From the NCBI RefSeq assembly GCF_003287935.1, contig NZ_CP030287.1, forward strand, positions 8,806,058 through 8,870,057: 64,000 bases of DNA. Direction: 5' to 3'. A model generated the notes under the pieces. The model saw nothing but the letters and a program-made list of their open reading frames with translations. It was not told where the DNA came from and did no database searches. Source of the stretch: Streptomyces sp. ICC1. GTDB lineage: Bacteria > Actinomycetota > Actinomycetes > Streptomycetales > Streptomycetaceae. The translations under genes were made by a program, and so were the position numbers. Of this stretch, positions 22,880-30,872 are shown piece after piece (the stretch's first letter is position 1; every line of letters starts with the position of its first letter).

Positions 22880-23197
22880 GTGTCCATCCGACCACCAGGC
22901 GGAGGAATCCGCCGGCTGCCCTTGGCAGCCGCCCTGGCCCTGGCTCTCGCCGTGCCCGGGGCAATCACACCGATCGCGGCGGCCGCCGACCTCCCCGGCG
23001 CCCCGAAGATCGCCAAGCACAAGGACGCCAAGGTCAAGGCAGTCAGCGCCCAAGGCGCCAAGGCGGCGCGGGAGTTGGTGGCGAAGAACAAGGCGGAGAA
23101 CAAGGTCCAGGCGGACCGGGCCCGGGCGGAGGCCAAGGCGGACTGGCCGAAGGCGGCCACGCTGGAGGGCTCGGCCGCGCGGTCGGGCTCGCGCCCG
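22880..23197 (+). CDS. N-terminus of an Rhs/YD-repeat secreted protein (truncated)
   Basis: GTG 22880 follows a GGAG site. It encodes a signal peptide (RRLPLAAALALALAVPGAI, AAA-DLPGAP) and then VKAVSAQGAKAARELVAKNKAEN with an Ala/Lys-rich helix ending in WPKAATLEG. This leader is characteristic of the very large Streptomyces Rhs-repeat proteins (often over 2000 residues, with a polymorphic toxin C-terminus) that sit downstream of a LamG gene. Everything after about residue 105 is missing, because a snap-back inverted repeat begins at 23198. The identification is from pattern and context and is an inference. Confidence 0.55.
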
Positions 23198-23276
23198 CCG
23201 ATCCAGCCTACGCCAGCCGTTGCCCCGGCCAGGGCCCCCGCCCGGCCGGGGCAACGGCTGGCGTAGGCTGGATCGG
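23198..23276. repeat. 33-bp perfect inverted repeat, snap-back join
   Basis: Arms 23198-23230 and 23244-23276 are perfect complements around a 13-nt loop. The right arm is the natural upstream region of mqnC, and the left arm is its inverted copy attached to the end of the Rhs fragment. A hairpin this long at a gene break looks like a library or assembly artefact rather than a terminator. Confidence 0.8.
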
Positions 23277-23325
23277 TCCGGACCCTTGACACAGCCGAAC
23301 GACACAGCCGAAAGGTGACGCACCG

Positions 23326-24525
23326 GTGACCGACCAGGCCGCTCTCCAGTCTGTCCTCGACCGAGCCGCCGCTGGGGGCCGGATCACCAAGGAAGAGGCG
23401 CTCGACCTCTACCGCGACGCGCCGCTGCACGCGCTCGGCCAAGCCGCCGATGCCGCGCGGCGCCTGCGCTACGCCGGTACCGAGCACATCGCGACGTACA
23501 TCATCGAGCGCAACATCAACTACACCAACGTGTGTGTGACGGCGTGCAAGTTCTGCGCCTTCTACGCGGCCCCCAAGGACGCGAAGAAGGGCTGGTCCCG
23601 CGACCTCGAGGACATCCTGCGCCGCTGCGCGGAGACCGTCGAGCTCGGCGGCACGCAGATCATGTTCCAGGGCGGCCACCACCCGGACTACGGCGTCGAG
23701 TACTACGAAGAGCACTTCTCCGCCATCAAGAAGGCCTACCCCCAGCTGGTCATCCACTCCCTCGGCGCGTCCGAGGTCGAGCACATGGCCCGCATCTCCG
23801 GCGTCTCCGCCGAGGAGGCCATCAGCCGGATCCACGCGGCCGGCCTCGACTCCTTCGCGGGCGCCGGCGCCGAACTGCTCCCGGAGCGGCCGCGCAAGGC
23901 GATCGCCCCGCTGAAGGAGTCCGGCGAACGCTGGCTGGAGATCATGGAGATCGCCCACAAGCTGGGCGTGGAATCCACCTCCACCATGCTGATGGGCACC
24001 GGCGAGACCAACGCCGAGCGCATCGAGCACATCGCGATGATCCGGGACACCCAGGACCGCACGGGCGGCTTCCGCGCCTTCATCCCGTACACGTACCAGC
24101 CCGAGAACAACCACCTCAAGGGCCGCACCCAGGCGACCGTCTTCGAGTACCTGCGCATGATCGCCATCGCGCGCCTGTTCCTCGACAACATCGCCCACAT
24201 CCAGGGCTCCTGGCTCACCGTCGGCAAGGAGGCGGGCCAGCTCTCCCTGCACTACGGCGCCGACGACCTCGGCTCGATCATGCTCGAGGAGAACGTCGTC
24301 TCCTCGGCCGGTGCCAAGCACCGCTCCAACCGCATGGAGATCATCGACCTGATCCGCAAGGCGGGCCGCGTCCCGGCCCAGCGCGCGACGACGTACGAGC
24401 ACCTCCTCGTGCACGAGGACCCGGCGAACGACCCGGTCGACGACCGCGTCGTCTCGCACATCTCCTCCACCGCCATCGAAGGCGGCACGGCCCACCCCGA
24501 GCTGAAGCTCATCTCCACGAACTGA
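23326..24525 (+). CDS. mqnC: Cyclic dehypoxanthinyl futalosine synthase MqnC
   Basis: GTG 23326 follows an AAAGG site. The 399-residue protein is a radical-SAM enzyme with the CxxxCxxC cluster in VCVTACKFCAFYA and family features GGTQIMFQGGHHPDYG, HSLGASEVEHMAR and TYQPENNHLKGR. MqnC cyclises dehypoxanthine futalosine in the futalosine route to menaquinone, the route used by Streptomyces. The imidazolonepropionase-like gene starts 7 bp after the stop, so the two are probably co-transcribed. Confidence 0.95.
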   Translation: MTDQAALQSVLDRAAAGGRITKEEALDLYRDAPLHALGQAADAARRLRYAGTEHIATYIIERNINYTNVCVTACKFCAFYAAPKDAKKGWSRDLEDILRRCAETVELGGTQIMFQGGHHPDYGVEYYEEHFSAIKKAYPQLVIHSLGASEVEHMARISGVSAEEAISRIHAAGLDSFAGAGAELLPERPRKAIAPLKESGERWLEIMEIAHKLGVESTSTMLMGTGETNAERIEHIAMIRDTQDRTGGFRAFIPYTYQPENNHLKGRTQATVFEYLRMIAIARLFLDNIAHIQGSWLTVGKEAGQLSLHYGADDLGSIMLEENVVSSAGAKHRSNRMEIIDLIRKAGRVPAQRATTYEHLLVHEDPANDPVDDRVVSHISSTAIEGGTAHPELKLISTN

Positions 24526-24532
24526 CGCGCCC

Positions 24533-25186
24533 GTGCTGACGATCCACACCGCAGAACTCCTCGTCACCGGTCCCACCGGTCCGGGGTCCGCGCCGCTGCC
24601 CGGCGGCGCGGTCCTGGTCGAGGGCGACCGCATCGCCCGCGTGGGCCCGTACGAGGAGCTCGCCGCGGCCTATCCGCACGCGCGCTCCCGCCACTGGCCC
24701 GGGGTGCTGACCCCGGGGCTGCTGGTGCGCGGCGGCGACGAGCTGCTGGAGCGCACGTACTACCCGGACGACCCGTACGAGATCACCGAGCTCGGGGCCG
24801 ATCCGATCACCGGCGCCGAGGCGCTCGCCGACCTGAAGATGACCGAGGCCCGCTGGGGCAACAGCGCCCGGCGGGGCACGCAGAAGCTCCTCGCGCGCGG
24901 CGTGGTCGCGTTGGCCGGGCGGATCACGGTCCCGTCGGTGCGGACCGCGGTGTCCCGCTCCGGACTCGCGATCCTGCCGCCCGCTCCGTACGAGGGCCCG
25001 GCCGCCCTCGACCCCTTCGCCGGCCGGGACGCGGCCGAGCAGGCCTTCCACGGGGTCCTGGAACCGGGCGCCCCGGCCCGGTTCGCGGCCTTCGCGGTGG
25101 CCGGCCCGGCCCAGCTCCTGGAGCAGGGCCCGACCACCTGCGTGGCCACCGTCATCGGCGGGCGGCTGCTGCACCGCCGCCGCTGA
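24533..25186 (+). CDS. Imidazolonepropionase-like protein next to mqnC
   Basis: GTG 24533 lies 7 bp after mqnC. The 217-residue protein has the small beta-sandwich typical of amidohydrolase ends (GGAVLVEGDRIARVGPYEEL, GVLTPGLLVRGG at the start and CVATVIGGRLLHRRR at the end). It lacks the metal-binding TIM barrel of real imidazolonepropionases, including an HxH motif, so hydrolase activity is doubtful. Conserved proximity to mqnC in streptomycetes suggests a link with the menaquinone pathway, but the role is unknown. Confidence 0.75.
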   Translation: MLTIHTAELLVTGPTGPGSAPLPGGAVLVEGDRIARVGPYEELAAAYPHARSRHWPGVLTPGLLVRGGDELLERTYYPDDPYEITELGADPITGAEALADLKMTEARWGNSARRGTQKLLARGVVALAGRITVPSVRTAVSRSGLAILPPAPYEGPAALDPFAGRDAAEQAFHGVLEPGAPARFAAFAVAGPAQLLEQGPTTCVATVIGGRLLHRRR

Positions 25187-25188
25187 CC

Positions 25189-25744
25189 TCAGGGGACGGC
25201 GGGCCCCTTCGCGTAGTTCCCTTGCGCGTCGAACGGCCAGGCGTTGGACCGGCAGCCCAGCAGGCCCTTGATCTGCTGCATCATCGCCGGCGCGGGCAAC
25301 CCCGCTCCGGGGCAGGTCTCGTGGCCGCGGCCCAGTTCGTGGCCCACCTCGTGATTGATGATCAGCGCCCGGTACTCGGCGGGCGGACCGTCGAACTGCG
25401 GCGAACCGAGCAGCCACCGCCGGAGGTTGACCACCACCTCGTGACCGGCGCGGCAGTTCGTCTCCCCCTTCAGCTCCGCGGTCACCACCGCGCACAGCCG
25501 GTCCGTGGTGGCCGGCGTGGCTATCCGTACGGTGAACTCCACCGGCCCGGACTCCGTCAGCCGGAACGCGACCTTGGGATCGGCGGTCCAGCCGCGCCGG
25601 TCGCCCAGGACGGCGTCGACGGCGCGCGCGGCCTCGTCCGGGTCGATGCCCGTGCCGTCCTCGGCCTCGACGCGGTAGCGCCGTACGGTGCCGGAACCGT
25701 GGACGGGGCCCGAGACGGTCGAGGCTTTGAAGGTGCCGGGCCCG
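25189..25744 (-). CDS. DUF3152 protein with HExxH-type motif (N-terminus lost)
   Basis: The C-terminal 175 residues of a DUF3152 protein are present, from ETGPGTFKAST to a stop at 25189. The domain contains NHEVGHELGRGHE, a metzincin-like HExxHxxGxxH zinc motif, and Cys pairs in CRAGHEV, ETCPGAG and LGCRSN. These actinobacterial proteins are exported zinc-dependent peptidase-like proteins of unknown substrate. The signal peptide and linker are missing because a snap-back inverted repeat interrupts the gene at 25745. It converges with the mqnC operon, the stops being 2-3 bp apart. Confidence 0.8.
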
Positions 25745-25774
25745 GTCTCGGGCCCCGTCCACGGTTCCGGCACC
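25687..25774. repeat. 30-bp perfect inverted repeat, snap-back join
   Basis: Arms 25687-25716 and 25745-25774 are perfect complements around a 28-nt loop. The left arm lies inside DUF3152 coding sequence, and the gene is broken exactly at the loop. As at 23198, this is probably a fold-back artefact at the end of a contig. Confidence 0.8.
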
Positions 25775-25822
25775 CCTCCCCATCCCCCCACCCCTTTTGA
25801 TCTCGGCAACGGAGAAAATCCA

Positions 25823-26299
25823 ATGTTCACGACCACCTGGCAGCGTCCGCTCATCCTGGCGGCGGTCTCCCTGGCCTTCTTCACCGGTACGGCGTGTGCC
25901 GCGCAGGCGTCGGAGCACCCCACCTCGGCCGGCACCAGCTCCTCGGTCGTCGCTGACCACCCGGAACCCTGCTTCAGGATCGGCAAGGGCGGCGAGGGCG
26001 GCAAGGGCGGAGAAGGTGGCAAGGGCGGCAAGCCCGGCGAGCCCGGTGAGCCCGGCAAGTCCGGCCGCTCCGGATGCCTCCGCTTCAGCGACCTGCCCGA
26101 CAAGGACAAGTCCGACCTCTCGGTGGTCGACAAGGTACAGATCGTGATGATCCTGCTGGCCGACGACTCGGACGAGATGAAGGAGAAGATCGCCGACAAG
26201 TACAAGATCTCGGAGAGCCAGCTCGACACCTGGAAGCAGCAGTACGAAGACGGTGACTGGTTCGCCCTGATGGGAGGCGACTCCCCCTTCTCCCAGTGA
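25823..26299 (+). CDS. Secreted collagen-like Gly-rich protein with HTH-like C-terminus
   Basis: ATG 25823 has GGAG upstream and gives 158 residues. A signal peptide (WQRPLILAAVSLAFFTGTA, AQA) is followed by one Cys, then a Gly/Lys repeat with collagen-like triplets (GEGGKGGEGGKGGKPGEPG), a second Cys, and an acidic helical domain. Part of that domain, EKIADKYKISESQLDTWKQQY, resembles the helix-turn-helix of IS3-type transposase OrfA proteins. A nucleic-acid-type fold on an exported protein is odd. The gene is followed by a strong terminator and then by another Gly-rich secreted protein. I do not recognise the family and give no function. Confidence 0.75.
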   Translation: MFTTTWQRPLILAAVSLAFFTGTACAAQASEHPTSAGTSSSVVADHPEPCFRIGKGGEGGKGGEGGKGGKPGEPGEPGKSGRSGCLRFSDLPDKDKSDLSVVDKVQIVMILLADDSDEMKEKIADKYKISESQLDTWKQQYEDGDWFALMGGDSPFSQ

Positions 26300-26329
26300 G
26301 GAACCAAGGACGGTAAAGCTGGGGGGGAA

Positions 26330-26370
26330 GGGCTCCCCGGCCCGAATGGGCCGGGGAGCCCGCGTCTTTT
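26330..26370 (+). terminator. Strong rho-independent terminator
   Basis: A perfect 14-bp stem (GGGCTCCCCGGCCC with GGGCCGGGGAGCCC) closed by the tetraloop GAAT is followed by CGCGTCTTTT. It lies 30 bp after the collagen-like gene, so the next gene has its own promoter. Confidence 0.85.
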
Positions 26371-26425
26371 CGGAACCGGAATCACCGGTGGAATCGGAAT
26401 CAGTTTCTCGGCTAGGGAGAATCTC

Positions 26426-27022
26426 ATGCGACTGCAGTCTTGGAAGTTTCGTATCGGTCTCGCCGTCTCGACCACCCTGATCGGCGCCGGCGCCATGGCG
26501 CCCGCCGCCATGGCGGCCCCGGCCACCACGGCGACCCAGGTCGTCGCGAGCCAGCAGCACGGCCTCGCCTACGGCGCCGGTGACGGCGGCCAGGGAGGGA
26601 ACCGGCTCGGTACCGGAAAGGTGATCGGCAAGCTCAAAGCCGGCGCCGGCAGCGTCAACGTCGGCAACGGAAGCGTCCGCGTCGGCGACCGGGTCTGCGC
26701 CGGCCAGTGCGACGGATCGGTCAACGGCACCAACGGCGGCAAGGGCGGCGTCTGCGTCGGCCAGTGCAACGGAAGCGCCAACGGCGGCAACGGCACGACC
26801 GGCCCCGTGGGCGGCAACGGCACGGCCGGCGGTCGCGGCGGGGTCTGTGCCGGAGTGTGCGGCGGCAGCGTCAACGGCGGCAACGGTGGCAACGGCGGGG
26901 CCGCACGGCCCGGCGGCGACGGCGGCGAGGGCGGCACGGGCGGCGACGGCGGCATCTGCATCGGCATCGGCTGCCAGACCAGCGGCCAGGGCGGCCGGGG
27001 AGGCAACGGAGGTGAGGACTGA
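26426..27022 (+). CDS. Secreted Gly/Asn-rich protein with repeated CxGxC motifs
   Basis: ATG 26426 follows GGGAGAA and gives 198 residues. The signal peptide is typical (SWKFRIGLAVSTTLIGAGAMA, AMA-APA). The rest is almost only Gly, Asn, Ser, Thr and Val, with a repeated unit VC-A/V-G-Q/V-C-x-G-S-x-N-G seen as CAGQCDGSVNG, CVGQCNGSANG and CAGVCGGSVNG, plus a variant CIGIGCQTS near the end. Each unit is followed by a Gly-rich spacer of 8-25 residues. The even Cys pairs suggest disulfides or metal sites on a surface-exposed, repetitive scaffold. The family is unknown to me. Confidence 0.75.
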   Translation: MRLQSWKFRIGLAVSTTLIGAGAMAPAAMAAPATTATQVVASQQHGLAYGAGDGGQGGNRLGTGKVIGKLKAGAGSVNVGNGSVRVGDRVCAGQCDGSVNGTNGGKGGVCVGQCNGSANGGNGTTGPVGGNGTAGGRGGVCAGVCGGSVNGGNGGNGGAARPGGDGGEGGTGGDGGICIGIGCQTSGQGGRGGNGGED

Positions 27023-27042
27023 CCCCCGCCGGCACGTTTTCC

Positions 27043-27073
27043 AAGGGCCCCGCGCACCGTGCGCGGGGCCCTT
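27043..27073 (+). terminator. Stem-loop after the CxGxC repeat gene
   Basis: A perfect 14-bp stem (AAGGGCCCCGCGCA with TGCGCGGGGCCCTT) has a 3-nt loop 21 bp after the stop. There is no T-run. Confidence 0.7.
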
Positions 27074-27184
27074 GCCGGGCACGCGGATGGATCACTCGAT
27101 AGACTTTCGGGTACCGGAGAGCGGCCGGTTCGATCGACCGCACGCAGCGCTCGCCCGGTCGGCCGGGGTGCGGGGAGGCGCCTG

Positions 27185-28231
27185 ATGGGCACGCCAGCGA
27201 ACCGAGGCCTTCACACGGGCCGGGCCTCCGGCCTGATCGGCCAGGAGATCGCGGGCTACCGGATCGAGCGCCTGATCGGCCGCGGTGGCATGGCCGTCGT
27301 CTACTGCGCCAAGGACCTGCGCCTGGACCGTACGGTCGCGCTCAAGCTGATCGCCCCGGAGCGGGCCCGCGACGACGTGTTCCGCCGCCGCTTCACCCAC
27401 GAGTCCCGCGTGGCCGCGAGGATCGACCACCCGCACATCGTGCCGATCTTCGAAGCCGGTGAGACCGAGGGCCTCCTGTACATCGCCATGCGCTACGTCG
27501 ACGGCCCGGACCTCAGGGCCCTCCTGGACGGGGACGGGCTGCTCCCCGTGGCGACCGCCGTGCGCATCGCGGCCCAGGTGGCGTCCGCGCTCGACGCGGC
27601 CCACGAGCACGATCTCGTGCACCGGGACGTCAAGCCCGGCAACATCCTGGTCGCCGCCGGCACCGACAGCGACCACCCCGAGCACGCGTACCTCACGGAC
27701 TTCGGGCTGACGAAGAGGGCTCTGTCGCTCACCGGGTTCACCACCGCGGGCGAGTTCGTGGGCACGCTCGACTACATGGCGCCGGAACAGATCGCCGGCA
27801 GGCCGGTGGACGGCAGGTGCGACGTCTACAGCCTCGGGTGCGTCGTCTACGAGTCACTCGCCGGCGGGCCGCCCTTCGAGCGCGACGACGTTCCGGCGCT
27901 GCTGTGGGCGCACCAGTACGACCGGCCGGCTCCCCTGGCCGAGAGGCGGCCGGGGATCGCGCGGGCGGCCGACGAGGTCGTGGCGAAGGCGATGGCCAAG
28001 GTCCCGGAGGACCGCTACGAATCCTGCCGGGAGTTCATCGCGGCCCTGCGCGCCGCCACGGCCACCGAAACAGCCGCCGCCGGGGCCGGGAACGGCGCCG
28101 ACGAGCAGCGGGCCGGTCCGGCCGTGCGGGTGGATCGCAGGCCGCCCGGGATCTCGGGGAGGCGCGTACCGCCCCCGGAACCCCCGGACTGGGCCCGGCC
28201 GGTCTTCATGACTCCGCCCGGCGGGCCGTAG
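27185..28231 (+). CDS. Soluble Ser/Thr protein kinase
   Basis: ATG 27185 gives a 348-residue protein with a complete Hanks-type domain: glycine loop LIGRGGMAVVY, catalytic Lys in VALKLI, HRDVKPGNIL, DFG in LTDFGLTKRA, activation segment Thr residues in LTGFTTAGEFVGTLDYMAPEQ, and the APE motif. A 60-residue Ala/Pro-rich tail ends in PPDWARPVFMTPPGGP. No transmembrane helix or PASTA domains follow, unlike PknB, so it is cytoplasmic. It stands 160 bp after the secreted repeat protein on the same strand with a hairpin between them. Confidence 0.9.
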   Translation: MGTPANRGLHTGRASGLIGQEIAGYRIERLIGRGGMAVVYCAKDLRLDRTVALKLIAPERARDDVFRRRFTHESRVAARIDHPHIVPIFEAGETEGLLYIAMRYVDGPDLRALLDGDGLLPVATAVRIAAQVASALDAAHEHDLVHRDVKPGNILVAAGTDSDHPEHAYLTDFGLTKRALSLTGFTTAGEFVGTLDYMAPEQIAGRPVDGRCDVYSLGCVVYESLAGGPPFERDDVPALLWAHQYDRPAPLAERRPGIARAADEVVAKAMAKVPEDRYESCREFIAALRAATATETAAAGAGNGADEQRAGPAVRVDRRPPGISGRRVPPPEPPDWARPVFMTPPGGP

Positions 28232-28276
28232 GCCACGCCGGGCGGTACTCGGTACAAGGGGCAGGGGGCAGGGGGC

Positions 28277-28309
28277 CTGTCCCCTATACACATCTGACGC
28301 TGCCGACGA
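28277..28309 (-). other. Nextera read-1 adapter remnant, assembly join
   Basis: These 33 bases match the reverse complement of the Nextera read-1 transposase adapter at 31 of 33 positions, that is, the mosaic end plus the read-1 tail (GACGCTGCCGACGA). The following bases may be the damaged index and P5 tail. DNA on the two sides need not be contiguous. Confidence 0.95.
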
Positions 28310-28329
28310 TCGACCGGGTGGTGACGGCG

Positions 28330-28392
28330 TCCCCCCGACGCGGCCACGATCAGCACGATGAGGATGAACCCCAGGATCACCAGGAATTCCAT
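28330..28392 (-). CDS. Short hydrophobic protein, cut by adapter
   Basis: ATG 28392 with GGGGGCAGG upstream starts EFLVILGFILIVLIVAASGG, a single membrane helix. It is cut after about 20 residues by the adapter join. It could be a small membrane protein; nothing more can be said. Confidence 0.35.
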
Positions 28393-28502
28393 GTCCTGCC
28401 CCCGTTCTGCGGTCCGGTCCCATCCGGTCCGTGCCAGGGGAATCCCCCGCGCGGCCCCCGGACCAACCCGACTTGAGGAACTCCAGAGCTTGGGGCGGCC
28501 GT

Positions 28503-28928
<426 letters not shown>

Positions 28929-29140
28929 TCAAAGGCCGTGGCCACAGCACAGCACGGACCGGCATGCTTCCAGCGGCACTTGGCACCCGCGAAGGCCCCA
29001 CTCCACCCGAACGGACGCTCCAGAGCCCTCAGAAGGCCGTCGCGGCACGGCCCGCACGGCGCTCCCGACCGCGCCGACGCCCCTCCGGCCACCTCCTCCG
29101 GCCGCCTCCTCCCGACGCTCGCGCGGCGCCGGCGACGTAA

Positions 29141-29152
29141 CATGTGCACATG
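29141..29152. promoter_or_regulatory. Candidate ArsR operator 1 (perfect 12-bp palindrome)
   Basis: CATGTGCACATG is a perfect dyad covering the arsR-type start codon. A related half site, TGCACATG, occurs again at 29583-29590 before the exporter gene. This fits autoregulation by a SmtB/ArsR repressor, but remains a prediction. Confidence 0.45.
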
Positions 29153-29500
29153 AGCGCAAGCACGCACATCGCAGATGCGCAGAACCCGCAGGAGCAGGCC
29201 GAGCGCCTGGCGGCCGCCGTATCCGTCCTGGCGCTGCTCGCCGACGCCACCCGCCTCGCCCTGCTCGACGAGCTCGGCCGGGGCGAGGCCGATGTCACCA
29301 CCCTCACGGAGGCCTGCGGAGCCGCGCGGCCGTCCGTCAGCCAGCACCTCGCCAAACTCCGGCTGGCCGGCCTGGTCACCACCCGCAAGGACGGGCGCCG
29401 AGTCGTCTACGCCCTGCGCCACGGACACCTGCGGCGGCTCGTCGACGAGGCCCTGAACGTCGCCGACCACCAGCTGGGCTCGCTCCCGCCCCACGACTGA
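29150..29500 (+). CDS. ArsR/SmtB-family transcriptional regulator
   Basis: The 116-residue protein (ATG 29150; GTG 29144 is an alternative) is a winged-helix ArsR protein. LLADATRLALLDELGRG forms helix 1-2, TTLTEACGAARPSVSQHLAKL the DNA-recognition helices and VTTRKDGRRVVYALR the wing. An ELTEACGAA Cys and C-terminal His residues (LRHGHLRR, DHQLGSLPPHD) could bind metal, as in the alpha5-type nickel/cobalt sensors. It is directly upstream of an MFS gene on the same strand, the standard regulator-exporter arrangement. No clear Shine-Dalgarno site is present, so leaderless translation is possible. Confidence 0.85.
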   Translation: MSASTHIADAQNPQEQAERLAAAVSVLALLADATRLALLDELGRGEADVTTLTEACGAARPSVSQHLAKLRLAGLVTTRKDGRRVVYALRHGHLRRLVDEALNVADHQLGSLPPHD

Positions 29501-29569
29501 CCGCCGCCCGCCCGGCAGTCCCCCCACCGGTCGCCCCGGCCGTCCATCCCCGGAACCGTCGCGATCAAT

Positions 29570-29600
29570 AGGTGCACACGTATGCACATGTTGGCTATGA
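29570..29600 (+). promoter_or_regulatory. Promoter and candidate ArsR operator 2 before the exporter
   Basis: The sequence GTGCACACGTATGCACATG has dyad-like symmetry and shares TGCACATG with the site over the arsR start. A -10-like TATGAT follows at 29595-29600, so a bound repressor would block the promoter of the exporter gene at 29640. Confidence 0.4.
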
Positions 29601-29639
29601 TGGTGCGGTTTCCCGCCGTCGACCACCGGGACGGGCCCG

Positions 29640-30872
29640 ATGTTCTCGGTACTGCGCAACCGCGTCTACCGCCGTCTGTTCACGGCCCAGGTCATCGCCC
29701 TGACCGGCACGGGGCTCGCGACCGTCGCGCTGAGCCTGCTCGCCTACGACCTCGCCGGGGCCGGCGCCCCGGCGGTGCTCGGCACCGCGCTGGCGATCAA
29801 GATGATCGCCTACGTGGCCATCTCCCCGATGGCCGGCGCCCTCGCCTGCCGGGTTCCGCGCCGGACCCTGATGGCGGCGATGGACCTCACCCGCGCCGGT
29901 GTCGCGCTCGCCCTGCCGTTCGTCACCGAGATCTGGCAGGTCCACGTCCTGATCTTCCTGCTGCAGGCGGCGTCCGCGGTCTTCACGCCGGTCTTCCAGG
30001 CCACGATCCCCGAGATCCTCCCCGAAGAGCGCGACTACACCCGGGCCCTGTCGATGTCCCGGCTCGCCTACGACCTGGAGAGCCTGTTCAGCCCGGCGCT
30101 CGCCGCGGCCCTGCTGACCCTGGTCTCCTACGACCGGCTGTTCATCGGGACGACCGCGGGATTCGCCGCCTCCGCGGCCCTCGTCGTGTCCACCGTGCTG
30201 CCCCGGCCGGTCCCCGCCGGGCGCAGCGCCGGGCACGCCGCCCGCGGCCGCTCGAAGGCCGCGTTCGGGGCCCGCCTCTTCTGGGCCACGCCCAGGCTCC
30301 GGGCCCTGCTCGCCCTCGACCTCGCGGTCGCCGCCGCCGGGTCCATGGTCTTCGTCAACACGGTCGTCGTGGTCCGCGACCACTTCGACCGCCCCGCCGC
30401 CGCCGTGTCCCTCGCCCTCGGCGCGTACGGCGCCGGCTCCATGCTGACGGCGCTGCTCCTGCCGCGCGCGCTGCGCCGCCGCACCGACCGCGCGGTGATG
30501 CTCCCGGCCGCCTTCTTCCTCCCGGCGGTCCTGGCCGCCGTCGCGGCGCTCACCGGCGCCGCTCCGGGCCGGTGGTCCTGGTACGCGGTGCCGGCCGCCT
30601 GGGCCGCCATCGGCGCCGCCTGCTCGGCCGTGCTCACCCCCGGCGGCCGGGTGGTCCGCCGCTCGACGGCCGACAGCGACCTGCCGGCCTCGTACGCCGC
30701 GCGGTTCTCCCTGTCCCACAGCTGCTGGCTGCTCACCTATCCCCTGGCCGGGTGGCTCGCCGCCGGGGCCGGCCTGCCGGCGGCCGCCGTCGTCCTCGGC
30801 GCGATCTCCCTCGCCTCGGCGCTCGCCGCGGCGGCGATCTGGCCGGCCCACGACCCGTCCCGGCTCGACCAC
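29640..30872 (+). CDS. MFS exporter, ArsR-controlled
   Basis: ATG 29640 begins a 12-helix major-facilitator protein of about 410 residues: FSVLRNRVYRRLFTAQVIAL, the motif-A region SPMAGALACRVPRRTLMA, FVTEIWQVHVLIFLLQAAS, and later PAAFFLPAVLAAVAALTG and YPLAGWLAAGAGLPAAA. The regulator upstream suggests export of a metal ion or related toxic compound, like the nickel/cobalt exporters next to NmtR-type regulators. It reaches PAHDPSRLDH, near the natural end. Beyond about 30872 the frame enters the unrelated BluB-CobT leader at a join. Confidence 0.8.

Noticed and set aside
28277..28309. Tn5-like transposon insertion
   Set aside because: The mosaic end is followed by sequencing-adapter tails and not by transposon genes; no 9-bp target duplication or partner end is present.
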